DNA from: Pontibacter sp. G13
GTDB taxonomy: Bacteria; Bacteroidota; Bacteroidia; J057
Reading direction: 5' to 3'
NCBI RefSeq assembly: GCF_031851795.1
Contig: NZ_CP134696.1
Coordinates: 2,713,001-2,777,000, forward strand
Length of the DNA: 64,000 nt
Shown piece after piece: positions 17,566-27,096 of the stretch (its first letter is position 1; each line of letters begins with the position of its first letter). Both the position numbers and the translations under genes were made by a program. The notes under the pieces are model-generated. The model saw only the letters and a list, made by a program, of their open reading frames with translations, did no database searches and had not been told where the DNA came from.

Positions 17566-17776
17566 ATTGAACTTCAGTTGCCTCAAGCAACTCGCAATAT
17601 TGAGAAGAACACGACAGCTTGCCTGATCGCGATGAGATTCATCCAAAGGCTTTCGGCAACAGCAAGTCCAAGTGGCAAAGCGCGTGTTTTGATCCTGCCT
17701 CCCTTCGGGTGGGCCCCGGAATTCACCGGAACAACTTCATGTATATCCGATCCCTGATCAACACACATTCTTTGTC

Positions 17777-18841
17777 ATGTCAAAAGAAAAAAATTTAGAG
17801 AAGCTGAAATCCCTCCAGACCACTATGGACAAACTGGAGAAGACCTATGGAAAAGGTATTGTCATGAAGCTCAGCGACAACGCTGTGGAAGACGTACCTG
17901 CTCTTTCTACAGGTTCACTCAGCCTGGATATAGCCTTGGGAATTGGCGGAATCCCCCGCGGCCGAATCGTGGAAATCTACGGACCCGAGTCCTCTGGTAA
18001 AACCACCTTGGCCATGCATACAATCGCTCAAGCCCAGAAAGCCGGTGGCCTCGCTGCATTCATCGATGCCGAACATGCTTTTGACCGTGTATATGCAGAA
18101 AAATTGGGAATTGATGTAGAGAGCCTCTACGTATCCCAACCTGATTATGGTGAGCAGGCGCTCGAAATTGCCGAGTACTTGATTCGCTCTGGTGCCATCG
18201 ACATTCTCGTTATTGACTCTGTGGCTGCCTTGACGCCAAAAGCAGAGATTGAAGGCGAGATGGGAGACTCCAAAATGGGCCTTCAGGCGCGTTTGATGTC
18301 TCAGGCATTGAGAAAATTGACTGCGGCCATCTCCAAAACCAACTGTGTCTGTATCTTCATCAACCAGTTGCGTGAGAAAATCGGGGTGATGTTCGGCAAC
18401 CCTGAGACCACTACAGGGGGCAATGCCTTGAAATTCTACTCTTCTGTACGATTGGATATCCGCCGTACTGCCCAAATCAAGGAAGGAACCGATAGCATCG
18501 GTAACCGCGTCAAAGTCAAAGTTGTCAAGAACAAGGTTTCACCTCCATTCAAGATTGCCGAATTTGACGTGATGTTTGGTGAAGGCATCTCCCACGCTGG
18601 GGAAGTGCTTGACCTTGCGGTTGAATTGGACATCGTCCACAAAGCTGGATCTTGGTTCTCCTACGACGGGAGCAAGCTTGGCCAGGGGCGCGACAGCGTC
18701 AAAAAGTTGATCCGAGACAACCCTGAATTGATGGAAGAGATCGAGCACAAGGTTTTGGTCAAAAAAGGCATTCGTTCGGAAGAAGCTCCCAAAGAAGATA
18801 AAGCCAAGGCAAACGGAAAACCTGCTAAGGCAAAATCCTAA
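17777..18841 (+). CDS. recA: Recombinase A
   Basis: 354 residues, standard RecA length. The Walker [10 protein letters not shown] lies near residue 70 and the Walker [10 protein letters not shown] near 150. Loop L1 and L2 regions follow ([41 protein letters not shown]). RecA coats single-stranded DNA, carries out strand exchange and triggers LexA self-cleavage in the SOS response. No palindromic SOS box is evident in the leader, in keeping with the uncertain SOS regulation in this phylum. The C-terminal tail is Lys/Ala-rich and acidic ([20 protein letters not shown]). The ATG start is clear and a strong terminator follows at 18873-18904. Confidence 0.98.
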   Translation: MSKEKNLEKLKSLQTTMDKLEKTYGKGIVMKLSDNAVEDVPALSTGSLSLDIALGIGGIPRGRIVEIYGPESSGKTTLAMHTIAQAQKAGGLAAFIDAEHAFDRVYAEKLGIDVESLYVSQPDYGEQALEIAEYLIRSGAIDILVIDSVAALTPKAEIEGEMGDSKMGLQARLMSQALRKLTAAISKTNCVCIFINQLREKIGVMFGNPETTTGGNALKFYSSVRLDIRRTAQIKEGTDSIGNRVKVKVVKNKVSPPFKIAEFDVMFGEGISHAGEVLDLAVELDIVHKAGSWFSYDGSKLGQGRDSVKKLIRDNPELMEEIEHKVLVKKGIRSEEAPKEDKAKANGKPAKAKS

Positions 18842-18872
18842 TAGATGATTCATCTGACCGATGAATAACCCA

Positions 18873-18904
18873 AAACGGCGACCCGCTTATGCGAGTCGCC
18901 GTTT
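18873..18904 (+). terminator. Terminator of recA
   Basis: Inverted repeat AAACGGCGAC / GTCGCCGTTT with a GCGAGTC-like inner stem, about 32 bases behind the recA stop codon. It may also serve the minus-strand gene on the right. Confidence 0.75.
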
Positions 18905-18947
18905 CTGTATGATTACATCCAAATATTAAGATCAGGAATCTAAACGT

Positions 18948-19418
18948 CTACTCCTTGGGATTCCTCCAATCTTCCACCAGATAGAGCGTAGCCTCACTTC
19001 CCCCTTCACATTCTGGTCCGAGATCCAATTCACCAAGAACAGATACCACGCATTTCCTAGGGGGAAATCCTACCATCCGTTCAAGTTCCGCGATCAATTT
19101 TTTCGCGCGGAAAAAATCCAGATTGGGCTTCACCAGCAATTCTTGAGAGCACGTCCGAATTTCTACTACCAAAACGGTATGGGTCAACATCCCGGGAAGC
19201 AGCATGAGCTGTTTGCCTAGGTATTGAAGGCTATCTACGCCCGCATCGGTCAACTCAAATGAAAAAGGCTGATAATGAAGAACATGAGCATCACCAAAAA
19301 TCACTTTGGCATCCTCGGGATCAAGCCCTTGTCCCCAGATTCTAGAATGAGGAAAGATGCTCAACGTCAGGCTAGCAAGGAGAAGTACAATAAGCCTTCG
19401 GGGATCAAGATTCGCCAT
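18948..19418 (-). CDS. Exported OmpA-like small protein, function unknown
   Basis: 156 residues with an N-terminal signal ([23 protein letters not shown]). The rest has the rhythm of an OmpA/MotB-like domain: [20 protein letters not shown], then VVEIRTCSQ, then [32 protein letters not shown]. In that family this order gives the helix-strand unit that can bind peptidoglycan. The match is weak and the family call is inference. Two Cys pairs are present. Its ATG (19418) lies inside the last codons of floA, overlapping by 14 bases, so the two genes are translationally linked and probably co-transcribed. Confidence 0.65.
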   Translation of the reverse strand: MANLDPRRLIVLLLASLTLSIFPHSRIWGQGLDPEDAKVIFGDAHVLHYQPFSFELTDAGVDSLQYLGKQLMLLPGMLTHTVLVVEIRTCSQELLVKPNLDFFRAKKLIAELERMVGFPPRKCVVSVLGELDLGPECEGGSEATLYLVEDWRNPKE

Positions 19419-20460
19419 CTTCTTCCTCAGGATTAGTTTCTTCAGGCTCAGAGAATGATCGACGCATTTTGGTATCAGCCTCCATGTTCTGGAGACGGTA
19501 GTAATCCATGACCCCCAAATTGCCTAAACGGAATGCTTCTGCAATGGCCATCGGAACTTGGGCTTCTGCCTCGATGAGCTTGGCGCGCATTTCCTGCACA
19601 CGCGCCTTGTAGTATTGTTCCTCGGCAACGGCTTCGGCTCTTTTTTCCTCTGCCTTGGCCCGAGCAACTTGAAGTTCGGCTTTTGCTTCTTCTGCCTTCA
19701 GCTCTGCACCAATACTTTTGCCGATATCTACATCTGCGATATCAATAGACAGCACCTCATAAGCCGTACCCACCGAGAGTCCTTCAGCATCAATTTTTCG
19801 GGAAATCTGCTCTGGATCAGCCAAAATATGTTCATGGCCTTCAGCAGAACCAATGGCAGAAACAATCCCCTGACCGACACGGGCGACGACGGTCTCTTCA
19901 CCAGCTCCCCCCACCAATTTGTCGAGATGGGCCCTAACGGTAATCCGAGCTTTCACGATAAGCTGGATACCATCTTTGGCTACCGCTTCAATCTGCGGGG
20001 AATCAATCACCTTGGTATTCACCGAATCTTTGACGGCTTCGAATACGTTTCGACCTGCCAGATCAATGGCCGCAGCCTCCTCAAAGGACAGCGGAATCCG
20101 CGCATTCTTTGCAGAGATCAGAGCATCTACGACCGTAGTGATATTCCCTTTGGCGAGATAGTGAGCCTCAAGAGAGCCAAACTTGACGTCTCCAAGTTCA
20201 GCCTTACTCGCCTTGATTAGCTCTTCAACAATGATAGAGGGCTGAACTCTGCGAAGCCTCATTCCAATCAGCTGAGGAATTCCAAGTTTTACTCCCGAAA
20301 ATCTCGCAGTTACCCAAAGCCCCATTGGCACATAGTAAAAGAATGCCACCAACAGTGCAAGCAGGACAATGATCGAAGGAATCCATACCCAAAGGTTAGG
20401 AGATTGATTGAGAAGGATAAATAGCATAGCCAAGATGATTGAATAAGTAGGAAGCGTCAT
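19405..20460 (-). CDS. floA: Flotillin-like membrane protein FloA
   Basis: 351 residues of the FloA (YqfA) family. A hydrophobic N-terminus (about 5-48, with the hairpin-like segment [20 protein letters not shown]) anchors it in the inner membrane. Then follow the conserved FloA core ([36 protein letters not shown]) and a C-terminal Ala/Glu/Lys coiled coil (about 255-310, [20 protein letters not shown]). FloA oligomerises in membrane microdomains and affects fluidity and signalling complexes. The C-terminal tail is strongly acidic ([14 protein letters not shown]). The downstream OmpA-like gene overlaps by 14 bases, so a joint envelope role is likely but unproven. Confidence 0.93.
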   Translation of the reverse strand: MTLPTYSIILAMLFILLNQSPNLWVWIPSIIVLLALLVAFFYYVPMGLWVTARFSGVKLGIPQLIGMRLRRVQPSIIVEELIKASKAELGDVKFGSLEAHYLAKGNITTVVDALISAKNARIPLSFEEAAAIDLAGRNVFEAVKDSVNTKVIDSPQIEAVAKDGIQLIVKARITVRAHLDKLVGGAGEETVVARVGQGIVSAIGSAEGHEHILADPEQISRKIDAEGLSVGTAYEVLSIDIADVDIGKSIGAELKAEEAKAELQVARAKAEEKRAEAVAEEQYYKARVQEMRAKLIEAEAQVPMAIAEAFRLGNLGVMDYYRLQNMEADTKMRRSFSEPEETNPEEEDGES

Positions 20461-20565
20461 TTGGGGAAAAGATGGCTCATCTACTTAACACGAACATACG
20501 GATATTTTACAACTCTATGCCAAGGAGGAGCCATAAATCAAAAAATGGAACTTTACCTCGTGAAA

Positions 20566-20777
20566 GGTGCGGCTGGTCAGTGTGGCGTGAGGCATATGTA
20601 GGATTCAGTCGGTGGAATCAAACGTGGACATCGGCGCACCTTCCAATCCAAGCATGAAAGGCCTGTGTCTGCATAATCCTCCCACCGACCGAGCGAACAG
20701 CGAGTCCGGAATACGCCGACCCGGCGACCTTCTACCTCCGCAGAAACTTGTTGCCGGATCGCCGGGGCACGCCCAAA
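20566..20777 (-). repeat. Dispersed structured element, copy 2
   Basis: Minus strand: TTTGGGCGTGCCCCGGCG at the 5' end and GACCAGCCGCACC at the 3' end. Helix 1 pairs CCCGGCGATC (20757-20766) with GGTCGCCGGG (20720-20729), ten pairs with one G-U. A second helix pairs GTCGGTGG with CCACCGAC. The element begins 17 bases after the terminator at 20794-20826. Confidence 0.7.
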
Positions 20778-20793
20778 TCCCTCATAAACAGAA

Positions 20794-20826
20794 AAAGCCT
20801 ATCCTGAAAAATTCAGCATAGGCTTT
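20794..20826 (-). terminator. Terminator of the enoyl-CoA hydratase gene
   Basis: Minus strand AAAGCCTATGCTGAA / TTCAGGATAGGCTTT followed by TTC, 23 bases behind the stop codon. Confidence 0.75.
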
Positions 20827-20848
20827 GGAGCGAAAGTTTGGTAGAAAA

Positions 20849-21628
20849 CTACTTTCCTTGCCACTCAGGCTTCCGCTTTTCGACGAAGGCCTTCATCCCT
20901 TCTTTTTGGTCCTCCGTGGAGAAGAGGGCATAGAAATTTTTCCGTTCGAAGACTAGGCCTTCATCCAAGGAGGTATTGAAAGCGGCGAGCACAGATTCTT
21001 TGGCCAACTGTGCAGCGATGGGCGGCATAGCAGCTACAGACTGAGCCAGTTCAAAGGCGGCATCCAGATATAGCTCTGCAGGAACTACCTTGTTGACGAG
21101 CCCCGCTGCATAAGCTTCTTTGGCAGAAATAAATGCACCTGTGAGGACCATTTCCATGGCGCGGGCCTTCCCGATTGCCCGAGTCAATCGCTGGGTTCCG
21201 CCCGCACCTGGCATGACGCCAATCTTGATTTCAGGCTGCCCAAATTTGGCCGTTTCAGAAGCGACAATCATGTCGCACAACATGCTCAACTCGCACCCAC
21301 CGCCCAACGCGAATCCGCTGACGGCAGCGATAATCGGGGTTTTGCATCGTTTGATGCGTTCCCAGTTGGAAAACTGGTCGACCTTGAGCATATCAATGGA
21401 GCCTTTACCGGCCATTTCCTTGATATCTGCACCAGCGGCAAAGGCCCTTTGGTTGCCGGTCAGGACGATGCATCGGATGTCTTCATCTTGATCAAGCGCC
21501 TCGATCGCGGAAACCAATTCCTGCATGAGGGCCAGACAGAGGGCATTGAGTTCCTTGGGTCGGTTGAGTTGAACCAAGGCAATGTGAGGCTTAATTCCGG
21601 GGGTAACGATGATATGTTGAAAATCCAT
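20849..21628 (-). CDS. Enoyl-CoA hydratase/isomerase family protein
   Basis: 259 residues from the ATG at 21628; an upstream in-frame GTG lacks conservation. It is a crotonase-fold protein. The oxyanion-hole segments AFAAGADIKEM (about 65) and ALGGGCELSMLCD (about 105) are both present. The two glutamates that act in hydration are also present (GCE near 110 and the Glu of PEIKIGVMPGAGG near 130). The typical reaction is addition of water to 2-trans-enoyl-CoA in fatty-acid or amino-acid beta-oxidation. An acyl-CoA dehydrogenase is encoded at 51.5 kb but is not linked. It is transcribed alone, with its own terminator, and repeat copy 2 lies behind it. Confidence 0.9.
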   Translation of the reverse strand: MDFQHIIVTPGIKPHIALVQLNRPKELNALCLALMQELVSAIEALDQDEDIRCIVLTGNQRAFAAGADIKEMAGKGSIDMLKVDQFSNWERIKRCKTPIIAAVSGFALGGGCELSMLCDMIVASETAKFGQPEIKIGVMPGAGGTQRLTRAIGKARAMEMVLTGAFISAKEAYAAGLVNKVVPAELYLDAAFELAQSVAAMPPIAAQLAKESVLAAFNTSLDEGLVFERKNFYALFSTEDQKEGMKAFVEKRKPEWQGK

Positions 21629-21683
21629 CAAACGTGAATTGAAGGGTTGGGATCGATTCGATCTAAACACGAAGATACCAAAA

Positions 21684-21711
21684 AGCCCAGATCCTTCTAA
21701 GAATCTGGGCT
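21684..21711 (-). terminator. Terminator of MarR paralogue 1
   Basis: AGCCCAGAT / ATCTGGGCT inverted repeat followed on the minus strand by TTTTTGG. Confidence 0.8.
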
Positions 21712-21734
21712 GTGATGCCGAATGTCGAGTCGAT

Positions 21735-22184
21735 CTATTTGTTCAAAAAATCGATCATCTCGTCAATTCTTTTCTGGAGAGACGTAAGCTCGCTCGACTT
21801 GGCGTTGTCATTCACGAATGCAGCTACATTTTGAGCTGGTCCGGTCAAGTCAGTCAAAAGGGTCTGCCCTTTGTTGGTGGGACGGATGAAGATGACCCGA
21901 CGGTCTTCCTTGGAATTCTTACGCTTGACCAACTTGTTTTTTTCAAGTTTGTCGATGGTGCTGGTCAGTGTGCTCAACTTGATGTTGAAATGCTCACCAA
22001 CTTCCTTCATCTTCTTCTGTTCCTCCTCAGTCAAGTACCGGATGATGTCAACCTCCATCTCGTTCACATTGTACTTGTTAAGGATGGCATTTCTTCTAGA
22101 ATTCAAAGCTAGGACCAAGTTGTTGAGGGAAGCCTCAAGGCGAGCCACGTTCGGCTCTGTTACTACGTTGCTCACAGTATTCAT
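21735..22184 (-). CDS. MarR-family regulator, paralogue 1
   Basis: 149 residues, the usual MarR size, with a winged helix-turn-helix DNA-binding domain. The recognition-helix segment HFNIKLSTLTSTIDKLEKNKL (about 65-85) is followed by the wing KRKNSKEDRRVIF (about 86-100). MarR proteins bind as dimers to palindromic operators and are released by small ligands. It is the most divergent of three codirectional copies (21.7-23.8 kb), which all share the block HFNIKLSTLTS...DRRV. It has its own terminator at 21684-21711. A -7-like TATCTTTG on the minus strand at 22531-22538 would give a 340-base leader. The ligand and targets are unknown. Confidence 0.88.
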   Translation of the reverse strand: MNTVSNVVTEPNVARLEASLNNLVLALNSRRNAILNKYNVNEMEVDIIRYLTEEEQKKMKEVGEHFNIKLSTLTSTIDKLEKNKLVKRKNSKEDRRVIFIRPTNKGQTLLTDLTGPAQNVAAFVNDNAKSSELTSLQKRIDEMIDFLNK

Positions 22185-22838
22185 TAGGTTTGCACAAGTT
22201 AAGAATCAGCGGATCGTGGCACCAGGCATTAATCCTGAATACCAAAATAGTCGTTAAAAGGCTATTAACCAATAGAAAATCATTTTGGCGAAGGGAGTAC
22301 AATCGCGAGAGGGTACTTTACCAAGCTTCTACTATTGGACAAAAGGCTCCATTTGACTTCCGAAACATTACCAAGATATATAATATATCTCCACTATAAT
22401 TTTGCCCAATCAACCGATTCTAAGCTATGTAAGGGAATCGGGGAAAAGAGCAGGAGAACAGATGAAAAGCACCTATTCGAACAAAAGTCTTGATATGTTA
22501 AATGAAAATATCCTGCAATTGTTTCGCGGGCAAAGATATGAACCTTTCGGTGAAAACATACCTTGAATCGCCACAACTGTACCCAATAGCGTAATTTATC
22601 GCTTTTGGAGTATCATTTTATTTTCCAATAGAGGAAATTCACCCAAAAATTCAGTGCCTATTTATGAATACATCTAGCGGGCTTTTTCCCCGAATGAAAT
22701 GTAATGAAGGAAGCTTGAGGGAGGTGGGAATATTTGATTCGACTTTCAAAATGCACAATAAGTCAAAAATACAACAGGCTTCCCTAAACTGGGAAGCCTG
22801 TAGGGCCATTGTGGAAAGGTAGTATATTCAACGTGTGA
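22185..22838. other. Gene-free stretch between MarR paralogues 1 and 2
   Basis: AT-rich, 654 bases. It contains the terminator of paralogue 2 (22774-22802) and a -7-like TATCTTTG on the minus strand (22531-22538). No coding signal seen. A leader this long before a small regulator gene is unusual. Confidence 0.5.
22774..22802 (-). terminator. Terminator of MarR paralogue 2
   Basis: ACAGGCTTCC / GGGAAGCCTGT inverted repeat followed on the minus strand by TGTATTTTTG. Confidence 0.8.
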
Positions 22839-23291
22839 TCAATTTCTAACAGTGAGTTGGGTGAAAATCTCCATGCTTTTGACAAAGTCATCGAATCCTT
22901 CTTCTTCAAAGGACAGTTTGACTTCTTCGGCAAGCTTTCGGAGAAATTGATTGTATTCCTCAAATACGGATTTGCCTTTTTTGGTGACATCCAGAAAAAC
23001 CACCCGGCGATCCTCACGAGAATGTACGCGTTTGAGGATTCGATGCTTCTCTGCCTTGTCGATGATGCTGGTCAGGGTACTCAATTTAATATGGAAGTAC
23101 TCAGAAACAGCTTTCATTTTCTGAGGACCTTCTCGCATCACATACTGAATGAGTTCCATTTCCAAGGCAGAAATCTTGTATTTCTCCTTGATAAAATCCC
23201 TGTGCTTGCGGAACACCAAGTTCAAGGCTATAAGGCTTTGCTCTAACTGGTCGGCCTGCTGTTCGGCTGGTATTGTGGTTAAAGATTTCAT
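22839..23291 (-). CDS. MarR-family regulator, paralogue 2
   Basis: 150 residues from the ATG at 23291 (MKSLTTIPAEQ); an earlier TTG is less likely. The winged-helix core (YFHIKLSTLTSIIDKAEKHRI then HSREDRRVVFLDV) is nearly the same as in paralogue 3 and close to paralogue 1. The order KYKISALEMELIQYVMREGPQKMKAV places helices 1-3 at the same positions in all copies. It starts 78 bases after the stop of paralogue 3 and ends in its own terminator (22774-22802). This suggests three separately tuned regulators rather than a single operon. Its function is not evident from its neighbours. Confidence 0.88.
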   Translation of the reverse strand: MKSLTTIPAEQQADQLEQSLIALNLVFRKHRDFIKEKYKISALEMELIQYVMREGPQKMKAVSEYFHIKLSTLTSIIDKAEKHRILKRVHSREDRRVVFLDVTKKGKSVFEEYNQFLRKLAEEVKLSFEEEGFDDFVKSMEIFTQLTVRN

Positions 23292-23368
23292 TTTGGTAGA
23301 GGTAATTAGGTAGCTCAACAGGAACGGGAGACATGATGAGATGGATCACAGTCTCCAACGAAGGACAA

Positions 23369-23830
23369 TCAGGCAGTTTCGGCCTGCTCGACCAATCCAG
23401 TCATTCGATCCAATCCCTTGATGAGGGCATCGTGTTGACTGTCGGTCAGGGACGACTTGATTTTTTGGGAAATCACATGGAGATACCGACTGTACTGATC
23501 GTACAAGGTTTTGCCTTTGCGGCTCACCTCTAGGAATACGACCCGACGGTCCTCGCGAGAATTGATCCGCTTCACGAGTTTTTGGCGCTCGATCTTGTCG
23601 ATGATGCTTGTCAAGGTAGACAGCTTGATGTTGAAGTGCTGCCCAATCTCTTTCATCTTCTTGGGACCCTCCAATACAATCAACTGGATGATCTCCATTT
23701 CAACGGCGGAAATCTCGTACTTCTGCTTGATGTAATTCTGGTGGCTACGATATACATCTACCAGCTCATGGAGGCAATGCTCCAATCGTTCGACTGCTGT
23801 CTCTTGGATAGCAGTATCCATCATATCCAT
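23369..23830 (-). CDS. MarR-family regulator, paralogue 3
   Basis: 153 residues from the ATG at 23830. The winged-helix core is HFNIKLSTLTSIIDKIERQKL followed by NSREDRRVVFLEV. The N-terminus is MDMMDTAIQETAVERLEHCLHELVDVYRSH. It is the first gene of the codirectional trio and the only one with a good promoter match (23879-23886 plus TTGG upstream). No terminator separates it from paralogue 2, so these two may be co-transcribed. MarR genes usually control a transporter or oxidative-stress gene next to them; none is adjacent here, since the next gene (24476) is a glycosyltransferase 645 bases away on the same strand. Confidence 0.88.
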   Translation of the reverse strand: MDMMDTAIQETAVERLEHCLHELVDVYRSHQNYIKQKYEISAVEMEIIQLIVLEGPKKMKEIGQHFNIKLSTLTSIIDKIERQKLVKRINSREDRRVVFLEVSRKGKTLYDQYSRYLHVISQKIKSSLTDSQHDALIKGLDRMTGLVEQAETA

Positions 23831-24475
23831 AAGGCACTAGTTAGGATGAATAGGGAGTATTCTGTGTGATTATGCTTTCAAATATAATATACGATTGTCA
23901 AAATACCAACAATCCAACATCCATATTCCAGATCTTCGATAGTACACAAGTCCAAAATGAATGGATTCCGTTGCAAAAAAACGCCCTCTATTGCGTTTAA
24001 ACCGATATTACACATTCAAAATGGCCATTTTTTATTTTTTTGAAAAAAAATCATCAATATGACTCCATAACACGTGTTTTACATTCTATTAATTTTTTCA
24101 ATTCTCTCGCATTTCTTCCTGCATAATCACTCAAAAATGCTTCATGCAATCAAACTTATTCGGAAAAAGTCACAACAAAATAATTAGTTGACCAAACAAT
24201 CAATGATTAATCAAGTTTATGGCTATCCGGTAAATGCTTCATTTTACGAAAGAAAAATCTGGAGCGCCTGTTCAAGCATCCAAAGTCTATGATTTTCAAA
24301 CTTTCCCATCCCTACATTGGTTGCAATCCCAAAAAGTCATGATTTCGTCAGATAACGCCTGTTATTTCTTAAGCCTATCCACCAGCCAATGTTCAACGGA
24401 GATCTGCGAAAATTGAACATGTGAGTTATTCCAAGATGCCCTCTTCATTAATACATCTTATGGTTTGTGAAGAGA
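23831..24475. other. Gene-free AT-rich stretch
   Basis: 645 bases, clearly more AT-rich than the genes around it. It holds the promoter of MarR paralogue 3 at the left. Short frames near 24234-24416 have no protein-like composition. I see no repeats or clear hairpins. Confidence 0.5.
23879..23910 (-). promoter_or_regulatory. Promoter of MarR paralogue 3
   Basis: Minus strand TTGG-N19-TATATTTG, with the -7 element at 23879-23886, about 50 bases before the ATG. Confidence 0.55.
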
Positions 24476-26062
24476 TCAGTCTACAGCATGTCCTCTTTCG
24501 GCCCTTTCGCGTACTTTGACCGCCGGCCAGTCTGCCCAAAAGGAGGGATTTGGATCTAGACAAAGCCAGACAGGCCTCCCGAATTCACGGGCCAAGGAAT
24601 CCGAGATCATATCGATCTGTCTGATCTCCCCAAACCAAGGGGCGATGTCTTCTATCTCGTCATTGACATATATAAGCGCGGTAGCTGAGATGGAATCCGG
24701 CGACCAATAGAAGAAGCTCCCGTGAAAGCTTATGGCTGGAGGCAGATGATACTTTCGGCCCAGATGTGTGATAGCACCAGCGAGGCCATAGTTTTCGGCG
24801 AACACCATCACTTCAGCACGCGCTTCTTCCGGAATTTCATCATAAGCTTTTTTCACGCCTTCGGTCAATTCTTCCCAACCCAACATATCGGCAAAATCCT
24901 GCGGAAGTGTGTAAGCACGCCCATTCTCCCAAATGAGTGGTCCATCAAACCCCACTTTGTCCCTCATCCATGCACCGTATCTGGAAAGATGATGTATCTC
25001 CAATACCGGAGCAGACCACGGCAAAATCCAAATAATGGAGCCTAGGAGCCAGAGCCACCCTCCCAGTCTGAAAGCCCTACCCCATTTACCCAACCAAGTC
25101 GACCAGGCTATTCCTCCCGCTGCAAACAACCAAGGATATACTCCCATCGCATAGTAGCTTTTACCATTGGTCACTAGCAAAAGCGCCACTACCGCCAGAG
25201 CCGTGACGCCAATCGGTCTCCAACGCCGACCATTTGAATCGGTCAACAGCCAGATAAGTCCTCCTAACCAGACCCAGAAAACAGGAAGATGAGCAATCAA
25301 CTGCCCCATGAGAAAGCTCCAGTGATCGACATACACAAGTTGAGTTTCGGCCAAGACCCGCATATGCCATAGAAGCGGAAAATTGTGCGTGATTTGCCAA
25401 ACAAGGTTTGGCATTGCGATAGTCCCTGCAATCAATCCTCCTAACCAAGGCCAACGAGTCAAAAGCACCCCGCGTCGAGCCGAAACCAGCGTGGCAAAAA
25501 CCATACTTGCGGCCACCAAAAGGACCGTGTATTTGGTGAGAATCCCGATTCCAAATATTCCTCCCAACCAGAGCCACCAATGCCCACGATCCGTTTTGAG
25601 CCATTGCAGATAGCAAAATCCCGCCGCGACCCACACGAGTTGATTAAAGGTGACCGGCTGAAATAGCCAATTGCTCCTGAGGAAAGCAGGAGATAGAATC
25701 ATGGCGATCATCATTATCGCCATTGCCCGAGATTTTCCTCCCATGAGGATCAACATCTGGCCAGTCAACCAAAGAGAAAGGGTGCCAGCCACCGCTGGAA
25801 ATATTCGGGCTGCAAGCAAGCTATCTCCGAACAAGGTCCGAGACACAAAACCTAGCAGTCCAATCATGGGAGGAACGCTTTGATATCCCCAAGCCAGGTG
25901 ATCTCCCATTGCCAGATACAGGAATTCATCGCGGTGGAATCCATATCTACTGGCCATTAGAAAGTGGATGAGCAGCTTTGCAAGGCAGCCCAAGAGGAGA
26001 AGTGCATGGCTTGGGTGTTGCTGGACCCAATCTTTTATGGATTTGATGGAAGAAGTAAGCAT
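24476..26062 (-). CDS. GT39/ArnT-like integral membrane glycosyltransferase
   Basis: 528 residues from the ATG at 26062; a GTG at 26137 would add a tail without membrane character. About nine to eleven membrane segments lie between residues 20 and 380. The first periplasmic loop carries HRDE (GFHRDEFLYLAMGDHLAWGY, about 45). In GT39/PMT/ArnT enzymes this Asp-Glu pair follows the first helix and is catalytic. These enzymes use polyprenyl-phosphate sugars to glycosylate proteins or lipid A. The soluble C-terminal part (about 390-528) is of unknown fold. Acceptor and donor are not predictable from the neighbourhood. Confidence 0.85.
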   Translation of the reverse strand: MLTSSIKSIKDWVQQHPSHALLLLGCLAKLLIHFLMASRYGFHRDEFLYLAMGDHLAWGYQSVPPMIGLLGFVSRTLFGDSLLAARIFPAVAGTLSLWLTGQMLILMGGKSRAMAIMMIAMILSPAFLRSNWLFQPVTFNQLVWVAAGFCYLQWLKTDRGHWWLWLGGIFGIGILTKYTVLLVAASMVFATLVSARRGVLLTRWPWLGGLIAGTIAMPNLVWQITHNFPLLWHMRVLAETQLVYVDHWSFLMGQLIAHLPVFWVWLGGLIWLLTDSNGRRWRPIGVTALAVVALLLVTNGKSYYAMGVYPWLFAAGGIAWSTWLGKWGRAFRLGGWLWLLGSIIWILPWSAPVLEIHHLSRYGAWMRDKVGFDGPLIWENGRAYTLPQDFADMLGWEELTEGVKKAYDEIPEEARAEVMVFAENYGLAGAITHLGRKYHLPPAISFHGSFFYWSPDSISATALIYVNDEIEDIAPWFGEIRQIDMISDSLAREFGRPVWLCLDPNPSFWADWPAVKVRERAERGHAVD

Positions 26063-26348
26063 CGTGTATAGATGAGGTTTCGGTGAAATAACCCGTGTTT
26101 CGCTAAAAAGCGGCTTAAGGGAAAGCGAAAAATTCACATTCCCCTTCTACAATCTTTTTATTCCGTTCAAGAACCATTCTCGACCTCTCATCCTGATTCC
26201 ATTGAATAAGGTCGAAGGCGCTGATAACTTTCCACTTTTCCATCCTCTTGTCCATTTGAATCTCTCGAGCGTCAATGGGCGACGGCTTCAAAAGGGGCCT
26301 ATCTGCTCCATGAGGATGGTTTAGCCCTAAACCGAACTGTTCAACTCA

Positions 26349-26960
26349 ATGATCATGCAACGAGGAATCCACATATGGTGGCTCGCGATACTCCTTGCGA
26401 TGCCGAGCGTGGTATTTTCCCAGCTCAATCAAAAGCCATCGATATTCCCGAAAGCTAAAATCACTCATAAACAAGGATTTACGATCAAGGGGCCATGCAT
26501 CATCGATCAGGGAATCCTGATTTATGAAGCAGAGACTTCAGAAGGCAGCACATTTCAAGACACCTTGCAGATTGCGGACTTGTCTGAAGTACAAGTAGCT
26601 CAGCGACATTACATGTTTGAAGGTGCTCTGACCGGATTGGTTTTAGGAGCTGGGGGTATGATCCTGTTGGAACATCGCTACGAGCTTCCGAGGACTGGAG
26701 ATTGGCCAGACAATCTACCTTGGCATGCTTCCAGTATTTATGAATCGGGCCCAGATAAAGGATATGTAGTGGAAATGTCATTCGCACCCAAGCTTTATTT
26801 GGTCACAGGATGCTCACTTGTGGGGATTCTAGTGGGAATGAATCTCTATAAATACAAAAAACTCGACCTCAAAAAAGCCACGAACCGATCGATCAGTTGG
26901 GCCCCCATTGCTCGACCTAGTGGTCAGGGTCTCTTGGCAGGGTTGGATGTGAAGTTCTAG
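26349..26960 (+). CDS. Exported hypothetical protein
   Basis: 203 residues, family not recognised. An N-terminal signal peptide (WWLAILLAMPSVVFSQ) is followed by a beta-rich stretch (FTIKGPCIIDQGILIYEAET) and two Gly-rich hydrophobic segments: GALTGLVLGAGGMILLEH (about 95-112) and KLYLVTGCSLVGILVGMNLY (about 158-177). The second is long enough to cross a membrane. The start at 26349 has a second Met at codon 3. It stands alone between two minus-strand genes, the glycosyltransferase and the ECF sigma factor, and is convergent to the sigma gene. I infer an envelope location only. Confidence 0.6.
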   Translation: MIMQRGIHIWWLAILLAMPSVVFSQLNQKPSIFPKAKITHKQGFTIKGPCIIDQGILIYEAETSEGSTFQDTLQIADLSEVQVAQRHYMFEGALTGLVLGAGGMILLEHRYELPRTGDWPDNLPWHASSIYESGPDKGYVVEMSFAPKLYLVTGCSLVGILVGMNLYKYKKLDLKKATNRSISWAPIARPSGQGLLAGLDVKF

Positions 26961-27096
26961 AATCGAGGCTAAAACCAATTAATCAGGAATTTTTCCATGT
27001 GGAAGGATTCCTGTTTTTCATTGGGGAGCAAACGAAAAGAGGTCGTCCCAATTGACAACCTCTTTCATAAAATGTCCTTCAGAAAACGATAGTCGC

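Larger units (their letters stand above)
20461..20848. other. Gene-free stretch with repeat copy 2
   Basis: Holds the dispersed element (20566-20777) and the terminator of the enoyl-CoA hydratase gene (20794-20826). The rest (20461-20565) is the leader of floA; I see no clear promoter match there. Confidence 0.6.

Noticed and set aside
23831-24475. An origin of replication or attachment site in the AT-rich gap
   Set aside because: No DnaA-box cluster, iterons or duplicated flanks could be seen; only base composition stands out.
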